A DNA stretch of 64,000 nucleotides from NCBI GenBank assembly GCA_965220365.1, contig OZ244823.1, positions 1,178,001 to 1,242,000 on the forward strand. The letters are read 5' to 3'. Positions 9,508 to 17,988 of this stretch are shown here, piece after piece; positions within the stretch are counted from its first letter, which is position 1, and each line of letters starts with the position of its first letter. The DNA comes from Bin80 sp965220365 (GTDB lineage Bacteria > Bacteroidota > Rhodothermia > Rhodothermales > Bin80). The notes beneath the pieces were generated by a model, which was not told where the DNA came from, searched no databases, and saw only the letters and a list, made by a program, of their open reading frames with translations. The position numbers were made by a program, and so were the translations under genes.

Positions 9508-10042
9508 ACCCCTGCTGTGGGTCTATTGAGGGGGATGCCTCAATGAGATCCGCTAGATTATCCAGGGCAGCCATTTGATCGCGCTGCATCAGTGGACGAA
9601 TCACAGGCAGGATCGCCCTGCTGATAAATGATGATCCATGCATCACGATGGTTTGTTGTATGCGGGATCCCTCTCCTAATGTCTGAAACGTAACAGAACG
9701 GTAACCTGAATAGCGTTCGGTTTCAATCTCTGCGCGGTATTCTTCCATGGGGATGATAGATGTAACCGTTTCGAGGCGGGAACTGCCGTTAGCAAATTCC
9801 ATACGGAAAGATGCACCAGGATCAAATGGTTGGCCACCATCAATGGCTTCCATGTAGTCCAGATTCCGTTGCCAGAGATTTTGTCGGCCCGGATCCAGAA
9901 AGGTGGTCCATGAATCAGCGACCGGAGCCTTTACGCGTGCAGTTGCCGTATAGCGGACTTCATCAACGAATAAACCCGTGATAATAAGTGCAAGTAAGGC
10001 CGCTGCAAGAATCACAGACACCGTATACAGAAGTTGCTTCAT
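9497..10042 (-). CDS. Membrane-anchored SRPBCC-family protein
   Basis: A 181-residue protein. The N-terminal hydrophobic segment (about residues 5-26) should be a membrane anchor or uncleaved signal. The rest resembles the START/SRPBCC hydrophobic-pocket fold: an opening strand YTATARVKAPVADSW, then FLDPGRQNLWQRNLDY, a strand-rich middle and a long C-terminal helix (PLMQRDQMAALDNLADLI). This family binds hydrophobic ligands; no ligand can be named. The short gap upstream (75 bp) to a gene on the other strand must hold both promoters, and the downstream gene is the LarA-like enzyme. Confidence 0.65.
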   Translation of the reverse strand: MKQLLYTVSVILAAALLALIITGLFVDEVRYTATARVKAPVADSWTTFLDPGRQNLWQRNLDYMEAIDGGQPFDPGASFRMEFANGSSRLETVTSIIPMEEYRAEIETERYSGYRSVTFQTLGEGSRIQQTIVMHGSSFISRAILPVIRPLMQRDQMAALDNLADLIEASPSIDPQQGYEQ

Positions 10043-10117
10043 GGCCTATCAGCAGTAGTTAATGGGAGGATCATACTCAGAACAAGGTTGTACGCCATAA
10101 ATAGCATCTTGGGTACC

Positions 10118-11221
10118 ATGATGAATGAACAGCCAACCATACCAGCCCCGAGAGGACGTGCTACAGCCACGAATCCTCCCACTAGGTTTGATCCGGTCAG
10201 CATAGAGCTGGACCTGGATGCTCTTGAGCCGAGTGAATTGAGGAAATCCTCCACTCAGTTCTTTGAAGATACTTCGAGATCTATCCTCGTGAGCAATGAC
10301 TCTCCAGATGTTGGATATAATTGGGGGCTTAATCCATACCGTGGTTGCGAGCATGGCTGCATCTATTGTTATGCACGACCGAGTCACGAATATCTGGGAT
10401 GGAGTGCAGGACTTGACTTTGAGACAAAAATTTTAGTTAAACAAAACGCCCCTGAGCTTTTGAGCAAGGAATTGAGGAAGCGTTCCTGGAAACCAACCGT
10501 TATTTCACTTTCTGGAAATACAGATCCATACCAGCCTGCAGAGCGTCGATTTAAATTAACCCGTGGCTGCCTGCAGACTCTTTCAGACCATCGTAATCCA
10601 GTCGGCATTATTACAAAGAACCATCTCGTAACACGTGATATAGATATCCTGGCCCCGATGGCTCGGCTGAATTTAGCACTGGTAATGGTTTCGGTTACAA
10701 CGCTGCGTAGTGAAATTACCCGTGTCATGGAGCCCCGCACAAGCATTCCAGCACGTCGATTGGATGCGATTGAGGCACTCTCTGAAGCGGGGATTCCCAC
10801 TGGTGTGATGGTCGCTCCTGTGGTTCCAGGCTTGACGGACGAGGAGCTTCCGGCGATCCTTGAGGCTGCTGCCAAACGAGGAGCGACGCGGGCCGGATAC
10901 ATTGTACTTCGATTGCCGGGACCAGTCGCCCCGCTTTTTGAAAACTGGCTGGATCGGGTGATGCCGGAGCGCAAGAATAAAATTATCGGTCGGATCAAGG
11001 AAATTCGTTCGGGGCGGCTCAATGATCCACGGTTTAAGCACCGGATGCGCGGGGAAGGGGAGTGGGCAAGTTTCCTGAAAAATCTCTTTGAAATGACATG
11101 CAGGCGATACAAGTTCAATGAATCAAAAGAGCCATTACGTACCGATTTATTTATCTGGAATCCAAGTAACCAACTCAATCTGTTCGATCAGGATGATTCA
11201 GGTGCAGTTTGGTCTGGGTAG
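10118..11221 (+). CDS. Radical SAM protein of the PA0069/SPL-like family
   Basis: A roughly 367-residue protein. The radical SAM cluster motif is C-x3-C-x2-C in GCEHGCIYCYARP, followed by the family hallmark PSHEYLG. Further family signatures are SGNTDPYQPAERRF, TKNHLVTRD and the C-terminal RFKHRMRGEGEW. PA0069-type proteins resemble spore photoproduct lyase but their substrate is unknown. The start is one of two adjacent ATG codons (10118 or 10121); the upstream open frame to 10034 has no protein-like content and would overlap the divergent gene. The AdoMet and [4Fe-4S] binding is sure by motif, the reaction is not known. Confidence 0.85.
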   Translation: MMNEQPTIPAPRGRATATNPPTRFDPVSIELDLDALEPSELRKSSTQFFEDTSRSILVSNDSPDVGYNWGLNPYRGCEHGCIYCYARPSHEYLGWSAGLDFETKILVKQNAPELLSKELRKRSWKPTVISLSGNTDPYQPAERRFKLTRGCLQTLSDHRNPVGIITKNHLVTRDIDILAPMARLNLALVMVSVTTLRSEITRVMEPRTSIPARRLDAIEALSEAGIPTGVMVAPVVPGLTDEELPAILEAAAKRGATRAGYIVLRLPGPVAPLFENWLDRVMPERKNKIIGRIKEIRSGRLNDPRFKHRMRGEGEWASFLKNLFEMTCRRYKFNESKEPLRTDLFIWNPSNQLNLFDQDDSGAVWSG

Positions 11222-11236
11222 ACAAGCCGCATCTGC

Positions 11237-11423
11237 CTAGCAGTCCGTGGATAAAGTCTCCCAATAGATCGAGCAACGCTTTTCTGGTTCATTTTTGACT
11301 ATTCAGAGGGTGAATCAGGATGGAAAATCCAAGAATTAGCCATTCACGATCGTTGTTTTGCATATCTCCAATCAACTACAGACTCCCTATTTCTATGGAC
11401 ATACTTTATCCACGGACTGCTAG
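11237..11423. repeat. 187-bp element with perfect 20-bp terminal inverted repeats (MITE-like)
   Basis: The sequence CTAGCAGTCCGTGGATAAAG at 11237-11256 recurs exactly as its reverse complement at 11404-11423. Both outer ends are the palindrome CTAG, which could be a 4-bp target duplication with 16-bp inverted repeats inside. The interior has no open frame of note. This is the form of a non-autonomous miniature transposable element. It sits between two convergent genes, about 15 bp after the radical SAM gene, and could also act as a transcription stop by forming a long stem. Confidence 0.55.
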
Positions 11424-11527
11424 GAATCCCGAGATATTGCTGGGTTGGTCGGCGAATGTTTTATTGCTGGCGGAAAATCCCCGTGACGAAAGGCATCAAA
11501 AATTTTCTTGCCAGCTTCAGGTCCCGG

Positions 11528-11947
11528 TCATGTGGACACACTGCCTTCGGCAAGCGAGCATGCCTTTTGAATCATGGCATCTAGAACATTCAGGTCCACA
11601 TCACTTAACCGCTTGATATAGAGGCAACTCTTGCCCCGGGTATATTTGCCCAACTTTGTCAGGGCGGCCTCATGGTGACTCAGTCCACCGGACAGGTAGA
11701 TACTGAAGGCTCTTTTTCGAGGAGAAAACCCGACTCGAAACCACTCGCCAGTCCGGCCCGATGCATAATGATAACGAAACTGGCCGAAGCCAATAATACT
11801 GGGTCCCCACATCTTCGGGGAATCCCCTGTGGCACTCCCCATCATGCGCAGTAGAACATTACTGTCCGCTTGTTGGTCAGGGCGCGCCAGTGCCTTAAGG
11901 AATTCCTGGACGCTCGCATTGGTAGGTTGAGTTTTGAGTTGTGACAT
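11528..11947 (-). CDS. DUF1801 domain protein
   Basis: A 139-residue cytoplasmic protein when started at the internal ATG (11947, MSQLKTQPTN); the longer frame to 11995 adds a sequence that does not look like this family. It has the DUF1801/YdhG-like features: an early helix (VQEFLKALA), MMGSATGDSPKMWG, the tract GFGQFRYHYASGRTGEW, and the terminal LGKYTRGKSCLYIKRL. The fold is small and the function unknown. Its start lies about 130 bp downstream of the end of the AlkA-type gene on the same strand, so the two may or may not share a transcript. Confidence 0.75.
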   Translation of the reverse strand: MSQLKTQPTNASVQEFLKALARPDQQADSNVLLRMMGSATGDSPKMWGPSIIGFGQFRYHYASGRTGEWFRVGFSPRKRAFSIYLSGGLSHHEAALTKLGKYTRGKSCLYIKRLSDVDLNVLDAMIQKACSLAEGSVST

Positions 11948-12079
11948 CGGTTCATTCTTTGCGCGGTTAAATATAAATGCTGTCAATTTTCCCAAGGCTC
12001 TGGACAGCTATAAGTTATTTTGGAAACTCTGTCAAACATGATTGGCCAAGCGGCACTCAGCACTGAGCCCCCACCTGAC

Positions 12080-12700
12080 TTACAGGTCGTTCGCACGCCA
12101 GAGATACCAGCTGGCAACACTTCGGAATGGTTTCCAGTCATCCCCCAACGAGCGAAGTTCTGAGGGTTTGGGGAGATCCTCCAGATCGTAAGCGATTTTG
12201 TATCCGCGGCGAATCCCCAGGTCGGTGACCGGCCACACATCTGGACGCCCCAAGTTAAAAATGAGGAGCATCTGAACCGTCCAGATTCCGACCCCCCGGT
12301 GCATTGTCAGTGCTTCAATGATCTCTTCATCGGTTAAGGTCTGGATGCGTGTTCGATCCGGCAGTGTACCATCTTTTTCACTTGCGGCCAGACTGCGAAT
12401 TGTGTTCTCCTTTGCCTGAGAGAGTCCTGCTGATCTGAGTGTGCCGAGCGGGGTCTCAAGGATAGCACCAGGTTCAGGATGGCCGCCAAACAGGTCAAAC
12501 AGTCGGCCCTGGATCGCTCTTCCGGCGTGTCTCGAAATTTGTTGGAAGATCACAGAGCGTACCAGTTCCTGGAAAGGGCTCCACTCATCGGTCAATAACA
12601 GTTCAAAGGGGCCCACACGGGCAATCAGGCTGGCCATGCAAGGGTCTGAGGCCCTGAGAGCATGCAGCGCTTCATCGATATCATAAGGGGGCATACCCAA
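12080..12700 (-). CDS. DNA-3-methyladenine glycosylase, AlkA/HhH-GPD type
   Basis: A 206-residue base-excision repair enzyme that removes alkylated bases from DNA. A helix-hairpin-helix lies at about 131-142 (LTMHRGVGIWTVQM) and is followed by the Gly/Pro-rich loop and catalytic Asp 160 in DVWPVTDLGIRRG. The early FQQIS block is also typical (VIFQQISRHAGRAI). It is shorter than E. coli AlkA because the N-terminal beta domain is missing, as in Mag1-type enzymes. The start could be the first or third codon (MGMPP). It stands alone with no damage-response operator that I can see. Confidence 0.85.
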   Translation of the reverse strand: MGMPPYDIDEALHALRASDPCMASLIARVGPFELLLTDEWSPFQELVRSVIFQQISRHAGRAIQGRLFDLFGGHPEPGAILETPLGTLRSAGLSQAKENTIRSLAASEKDGTLPDRTRIQTLTDEEIIEALTMHRGVGIWTVQMLLIFNLGRPDVWPVTDLGIRRGYKIAYDLEDLPKPSELRSLGDDWKPFRSVASWYLWRANDL

Positions 12701-12758
12701 AAAAAATCTTGTTAAAATTCTTCACGAAAAATTCACAATTATTTGGTGTAACATTTAT

Positions 12759-12770
12759 GGAAGCGCTTCC
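12759..12770. promoter_or_regulatory. Perfect 12-bp palindrome, possible LacI-family operator
   Basis: GGAAGCGCTTCC is a perfect palindrome whose core AAGCGCTT is like sites bound by LacI/GalR-type regulators (and Gram-positive cre sites). It lies 53 bp before the ATG of the small secreted protein gene, in the place for an operator over or just after the promoter, and about 60 bp from the divergent alkA-type gene. No regulator gene is nearby. Confidence 0.3.
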
Positions 12771-12823
12771 GTAGAGGGCCAGTTAGAGTGAGTCATCAAC
12801 TTCATCACAAACCCGATAAAACC

Positions 12824-13261
12824 ATGAAAACCCTTTTTGCATTTTGCTTTTCAGCACTTCTCGCCCTACCCGTTTTTGCACAGGATGTTGCAAGCGTTCT
12901 TGAAAATGACGACATTCGCTGGAATCTTGCAGCCGCGCAAATTGAGTCCTCACTGGATTCAGAGTACCAGTCAGTGCGTGAACAGACACTGAAGAACGCA
13001 ATCGTATTAGCGACTCTCTATCGCGACAAGTTCGACTTGAGTGACCAAAGATCATTGCTGCGTAAAATTTACAAGGAGTCGAAGTCTGATCAAAATCACA
13101 AGCTGGCATTGGCACTACTTCACACCATCGGCGGCGTCAGAGCGCAAGATTTTTTGGCCCGCAATGAAACACAAGCCGAATCGGAAGAAATCCGCTTGGT
13201 TCTAGCATCCGTCTTGAACGAGTACTACAACAGCCGTCAGACTACATCCGTCATCGGGTAG
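12824..13261 (+). CDS. Small secreted protein of unknown function
   Basis: From the ATG at 12824 this is a 145-residue protein with a clean signal peptide (MKTLFAFCFSALLALPVFAQ). A longer frame to 12788 adds a polar stretch that would spoil the signal. The mature part is helical, with HEAT-like helices (LAAAQIESSLDSEYQ, REQTLKNAIVLATLYR, KLALALLHTIGG), ending SVIG. I do not recognise the family. A strong hairpin terminator follows 49 bp after the stop and a palindromic site lies upstream, so it is a single-gene unit. Confidence 0.6.
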   Translation: MKTLFAFCFSALLALPVFAQDVASVLENDDIRWNLAAAQIESSLDSEYQSVREQTLKNAIVLATLYRDKFDLSDQRSLLRKIYKESKSDQNHKLALALLHTIGGVRAQDFLARNETQAESEEIRLVLASVLNEYYNSRQTTSVIG

Positions 13262-13309
13262 CTCCAAGTCTGATTCAAATCCTGTCGTCGATTTGGATCG
13301 CATAAATTC

Positions 13310-13346
13310 AAAGGGCACACGGTGGGTTCATCGTGTGCCCTTTTTT
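13310..13346 (+). terminator. Rho-independent terminator
   Basis: AAAGGGCACACG at 13310-13321 pairs fully with CGTGTGCCCTTT at 13332-13343 around a 10-base loop, followed by a T run to 13346. It ends the small secreted-protein gene. On the other strand the same stem, with a weaker T run, lies 30 bp after the tamB-like stop, so it may serve both convergent genes. Confidence 0.9.
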
Positions 13347-13375
13347 ATGAATCTCGGCCCCTTAGTGGATCCCCA

Positions 13376-16300
13376 TTACGAATCGCTGCCCTCTCCAGTA
13401 CCTTCCTGTGATTCGGGAACCTGTCGCCGCAGCAGGCGCCGCCAGGAGGTGAATTCAGTTCGATAATTGAGACCGAGCCCGGTTTCTCGGTTAATGAGAG
13501 ATTCGCTCAGTATATCCCCTTCACGCCGGTAAAAGAATTCTACTGCTACAGAGGGGCTCAACTGAATTTGCACAATGAATTCCCCTTCAAGCCCCTGTGG
13601 AGCAATTTCTTCCGTGCTCAGCCCCCGGTAGACTCCCTGCCCACGAATCAGCAGGCGCTCATCCAGGAGCCTGAATGCAATATCTGCAGATACATCCAGG
13701 TCCTGAACCGTCTCATCACTTTGTACTCCTAATCTGAAGTCCGCCTGTGGAATCACCTGGCTCAGATATCGGTTCAGTTGACTCACTACAAGACTGGAGA
13801 CACTGTTCACGGCAGAACTTGCCAAGATCCCACTACGTGTGCCACTGGCCGATAGTAAAAAAGAATTCGTGAGCAAAACACTCGTTGCATGCTCTGCTGC
13901 GAGATCTGGCCGGTTCAGGTAGGAGTCCAGAAGCGGTGTATCACTAATGGCTTTCTGCCTCTGATCAACCTCCAATGCCAAGTCGATCAGGACTGCATTC
14001 AAGGTCCCGGATACATCCAGATTCACAATGACGGGCAGACTCGTTTTGATGGCTCCACCCACATCTTCAGGCAGGCCGCTGCGCGAAGCACGAGTGCGGT
14101 AGGCTCCCTGGATATCAAGTACCGGGTTGAGAGGTTCTCCGTTCCAAGTAATTGTACCGGAGTCAATCAGGAAGCGTCTGATGAATACCTCCCCTGCTGT
14201 GAAGAGATAATCTCCAGAAGAAATCTCAAAGGAGCCGTAGGTGGCCACATCTCCTCCGGTTCGCTGGATCTGTACGCGAGCCGTTCCGATTCCATTAATC
14301 ACATCCCCCAAGAGTGGATCAATGACAAGGTGAATACTGGATCCAGGTGGCCCAACAAGATTGAGGTCCATATCTAATCCGTCCCGGAATAGACGCTCTC
14401 CTTCAGGGCGCTCGCCCAAGATATTTTCACGTTGCCGGAAGGAAGTCAACTGCCCCTCTACAGGGCGTGTGGGATCCACATACACGATGAATCCAGGATC
14501 ATGGGCGGTGTTCGCTTCCCGGATTGGGATATAGATTTCACTTTGCGGAGTGACGACTAGGTTATCGGAACGCAGGAAAGAAGTGTGGACGGGGCCGGTT
14601 AATGTCGCGTCCCCAGACACGCGGATGTCACCATAGAAGGCGAGGTCACGTGTATGGGTCCGCACGTTCATGATCTGCAGCGAGTCAAGGTCCGCCAATG
14701 CATCAAAGGACAGAAATTGAAAATCATTCAGGTCCATTGTCCCCTCAAGCGTCGCAGTCCCTCCGCCTGGATCTTGCACGATCAGCTGATTCACCAGGAT
14801 GACATCTTCGACCAGATCAACCGATGCCGTTGCCTCATAGGATGAGTTGAATCGGGGAATCCCAAAGTGGCCATTTTCCCAATCAAGCGATCCACCGAGA
14901 CTGAGATTATCCAGAGGGCCTGTCAGTGTGATCGTCCCGTTAAACCCACCTCTAAAGTCCGCAAATTCCCGCAAAATCAATTGCAAAAATGACGCATCCA
15001 GGCGCTCTACGTCCATAAAAATGTCAAGGGCTCCAGGGCTCTCGGGGCCGGGGACAACGAAATTTCCGGTCACCGCCATCTGATTGCTCGCATAGAGATG
15101 GTCTATCGGCGCCGCTCCGACCGAGTCGATGATCATGGCGACTCTTAGGTCTGAACCACCTGGCAAGAGGATACTTGAAGCCTGAAGGTGCCCCACCAGT
15201 CGGTCATTAAACGTAAGGGTGTCAACCTCCAAGGTACCGGTAATTTCCGGCATCCAGAGCCCGGTCCAGGAAAGGTCTGCATCAATCTGTCCACCTAAGG
15301 GGCGCCTCAGTTCAAAGATGTTTGATAGGTGATTCAGATCAACCCCGTCTAGGTTCAACCTCAGGGTGTCGGCCGGAAGGCTTGAGAGGCTGCCCTGAAC
15401 GGTAACGGTCTGCACATCTTCAAGGAACGGGTTGAGGGTCTCCAGTCTCAGTGGAGTCAGCACCGCGGCATCCGCAAACAGATCAATGTCTGCGGGCTGT
15501 GAGATACTCCATGCAGCATCTCCAACGGAAATCTGTACATTCTGAATTTGTATCCGTGCCCGATCTGGAAGTAATTGGATGCCGGAGGACACATGCCCTT
15601 GGGTAGATGTATTTTCATCGCCTGTATAGATATCCACGGTTCCAGTTCTCCCATCTTGTTTCACCGAGATCCGCGGCACTTTGAGGGTGACACGGTGATC
15701 GCCCAAGGAATCGGCAACCAGATCTAGATCTATTTCCCAGCCCGACTCTATTTCCTGCCGCAAATCAGCTGTGAGTGTCAGTGCAGCTTCGACTTGGTGA
15801 GCTGAGAGGTTGTTCAGAATGAACCGGTCGTCCTGCAGCTCAGATCTTAAACGGAACGTTTCGTGGTCGGCCACAATATCTACACTCCCGCGGCTGTTGC
15901 TGGAAAATGTCGGCAGCATAGGCAAGAGCGCCTCGGTGGCAGGATGTGCGTGGAGCTCCCAATGAAGAGCCATATCAATAGGGGGTAGTTGCGGCCCCGG
16001 TTCGCTCTCACGAATTTCAGGCGGCGGATCCGACATCCCGCCATCAATAGATGTACCGGGCAACTCAGATCTCTGATGAGAGGCAAACCGGTCAAACATC
16101 TCTGAAAAGGCATCCGCCCAAGCGGGGCCAATCCGGTTGAGTGAAATCAGATCAATCTTGCCAGACAGTTCGAGATCCAGAACATCTCCCTGCACTGTGA
16201 GGCGGGGATCCGTGGTAGTTGTATCGTGCAGCGTGATGGCCCACCTGGTTGGTGGCACAGAAAGCGAATCGGTTTCCCAGATCACGGTAGATGGATCGGT

Positions 16301-17965
16301 ATCAATCTTGATGGAAGCAGAGAGATCATCCAGATTGGTTCCTGTGCCACGGAGCTCCCAGTCTGCATTCAGCCCGGTTTCAAGCTCGGGAACGACCAAT
16401 AAAGCCCCTAGATCAAACGTAGTCAGTTCGCCCTGGGCATCATATACGAGATTTTTACTGCTCCAATTCGCCGCAATCTCGGCCGAAACGCGAGAACTTT
16501 GTTCAAGGGCAAATCCGCTGAAATTTAACTGGCTGCCGACGAGGGTGCCCTCCATCCAAAGACTGTCAAGTGCCCGTTCACGAACCGCAGAAGGGGAAAG
16601 GGCCAGTGAGGCAGACGCAGAGGGCGACCGAATCCCTGTCCCCTCAATGGAGAGATGCCCGTTGAGTGTACCATTAAAGGTTTGTTTTCCCGTAAGATCA
16701 TAGGGGTTGAGATCGGTTGCAGTCAACCCGGCATCATAGGTCCACAAAGTATCATGGCGGGCTGTACCTTGAAGTTGTCCGTGGCTGCCAGTTTCCGTCG
16801 TAATATCAATGCCCCCTGCAATCTCAAACTCATCCAGGGCACTGCTTCCGTCCACAGAGCCTTCAACCTGGATGACTCCACCGTGCCACATGGTTGAATC
16901 CATCATGCCATACAGGTCTGCTGGATCAAGGGTGCTTGGGCCGACGGAAGCCTCGAAGGATACCTGATTTTTGTCAGCATGGACACTGGAGGAGGGGATT
17001 ACAATACGTGAGCGATCAGAAAATGCAACAAAATTTTGTAGTGACCACTGTGCGCCATCGCGGTGAGCCAGTCCGCTCAGAGACAGGGAATCGGGGAGGA
17101 GCACATTAGGGACAATGGCATGGACAAAGCCGGGGGTGAAATAGCTTTGGGGCAAGGAGATGTCAGCGAGTTCCGCGTCGAGCCAAAGTACGCCGAACAT
17201 GGTTGCCTGGTTGATTGTGCTAGATAGTGTCAGAGCATTAATATGCAGCTGTTCACGTTCAAGCAGCAGTAGTTCTCCATTGGCCTCTACCATCAGCGTA
17301 TCGATAGAGGCTTGGAGTGACTCAATCGCAAGCAGGTTTCGATCGGGTTCGATGCTGATTTCGGCTTCCAGGGCGATGTCGGAAATGGCCGCTTCCGCCA
17401 AATCGAACAACCACCCTGACTGAATCACTGGGGGTGCGTGCTCCTGATAGGACACCGCAATCGTAGCGCCTGAGATTGAGATGTGTGCAGATTGGGACTC
17501 CCATTCGGCAGCCCTGCCGGTCGCTTTTCTGCGTGTGAGTACGGAAGCCAGATTCCAAGTGCTGTCCGCATTATATCGCAGGTGCAGTGTGGGACGCGTG
17601 ATACGGAGGGTGCTGGGCTCAAACCGCCATCCCAGCACCCCTTTCCAGTTGGGACGCGCAAAGATCTCGTCTACCTGCAGCCACAGGTGCTCCTGTTCAT
17701 CATAAAATGCGACGTTATGCAGTCGAATCGTGCGCTGGAGGTTCCCGGTGATCGCCTCAATGGCAATCCTCCCCGTATAGGTTTCGGCGAATCTGGATTC
17801 GATCTCCTGGCGCAGGTAGTCCCTGCTTACTTCAGTACGTGTCAGCCCGATATATACGAGGAAGCCACTCCCAAGAACGAAGACCAGAATCGCAGCGACG
17901 CGCTTGAGGACGAGCCCGCGTGAGCGAGAACTAGGCTGGGGTTCAGACGGAAGAGGGTGATCCAC
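13376..17965 (-). CDS. tamB: TamB-like translocation/assembly module protein (DUF490)
   Basis: A 1529-residue inner-membrane-anchored periplasmic protein. It starts with a basic segment and one membrane helix (RVAAILVFVLGSGFLVYIGL, about residues 23-42), followed by AsmA/TamB-like beta repeats, e.g. GRIAIEAITGNLQRTIRL and LRITRPTLHLRYN. The C-terminal TamB domain is clear: IRRFLIDSGTITWNGEPLNP, VNLDVSGTL, SDTPLLDSYL, VSQLNRYLSQ and FRLGVQSDETVQDLDV, and it ends in a strand LGLNYRTEF. TamB bridges the inner and outer membranes, working with TamA/BAM or moving lipids. No tamA is next to it. It lies 23 bp from the upstream esterase gene, on the same strand. Confidence 0.9.
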   Translation of the reverse strand: MDHPLPSEPQPSSRSRGLVLKRVAAILVFVLGSGFLVYIGLTRTEVSRDYLRQEIESRFAETYTGRIAIEAITGNLQRTIRLHNVAFYDEQEHLWLQVDEIFARPNWKGVLGWRFEPSTLRITRPTLHLRYNADSTWNLASVLTRRKATGRAAEWESQSAHISISGATIAVSYQEHAPPVIQSGWLFDLAEAAISDIALEAEISIEPDRNLLAIESLQASIDTLMVEANGELLLLEREQLHINALTLSSTINQATMFGVLWLDAELADISLPQSYFTPGFVHAIVPNVLLPDSLSLSGLAHRDGAQWSLQNFVAFSDRSRIVIPSSSVHADKNQVSFEASVGPSTLDPADLYGMMDSTMWHGGVIQVEGSVDGSSALDEFEIAGGIDITTETGSHGQLQGTARHDTLWTYDAGLTATDLNPYDLTGKQTFNGTLNGHLSIEGTGIRSPSASASLALSPSAVRERALDSLWMEGTLVGSQLNFSGFALEQSSRVSAEIAANWSSKNLVYDAQGELTTFDLGALLVVPELETGLNADWELRGTGTNLDDLSASIKIDTDPSTVIWETDSLSVPPTRWAITLHDTTTTDPRLTVQGDVLDLELSGKIDLISLNRIGPAWADAFSEMFDRFASHQRSELPGTSIDGGMSDPPPEIRESEPGPQLPPIDMALHWELHAHPATEALLPMLPTFSSNSRGSVDIVADHETFRLRSELQDDRFILNNLSAHQVEAALTLTADLRQEIESGWEIDLDLVADSLGDHRVTLKVPRISVKQDGRTGTVDIYTGDENTSTQGHVSSGIQLLPDRARIQIQNVQISVGDAAWSISQPADIDLFADAAVLTPLRLETLNPFLEDVQTVTVQGSLSSLPADTLRLNLDGVDLNHLSNIFELRRPLGGQIDADLSWTGLWMPEITGTLEVDTLTFNDRLVGHLQASSILLPGGSDLRVAMIIDSVGAAPIDHLYASNQMAVTGNFVVPGPESPGALDIFMDVERLDASFLQLILREFADFRGGFNGTITLTGPLDNLSLGGSLDWENGHFGIPRFNSSYEATASVDLVEDVILVNQLIVQDPGGGTATLEGTMDLNDFQFLSFDALADLDSLQIMNVRTHTRDLAFYGDIRVSGDATLTGPVHTSFLRSDNLVVTPQSEIYIPIREANTAHDPGFIVYVDPTRPVEGQLTSFRQRENILGERPEGERLFRDGLDMDLNLVGPPGSSIHLVIDPLLGDVINGIGTARVQIQRTGGDVATYGSFEISSGDYLFTAGEVFIRRFLIDSGTITWNGEPLNPVLDIQGAYRTRASRSGLPEDVGGAIKTSLPVIVNLDVSGTLNAVLIDLALEVDQRQKAISDTPLLDSYLNRPDLAAEHATSVLLTNSFLLSASGTRSGILASSAVNSVSSLVVSQLNRYLSQVIPQADFRLGVQSDETVQDLDVSADIAFRLLDERLLIRGQGVYRGLSTEEIAPQGLEGEFIVQIQLSPSVAVEFFYRREGDILSESLINRETGLGLNYRTEFTSWRRLLRRQVPESQEGTGEGSDS

Positions 17966-17988
17966 GAGTAAGGGTTACTTTGTTAAAA

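Noticed and set aside
11320..11616. A 98-codon plus-strand frame after the radical SAM gene
   Set aside because: It runs through the inverted-repeat element and overlaps the DUF1801 gene on the other strand; its composition is not protein-like.
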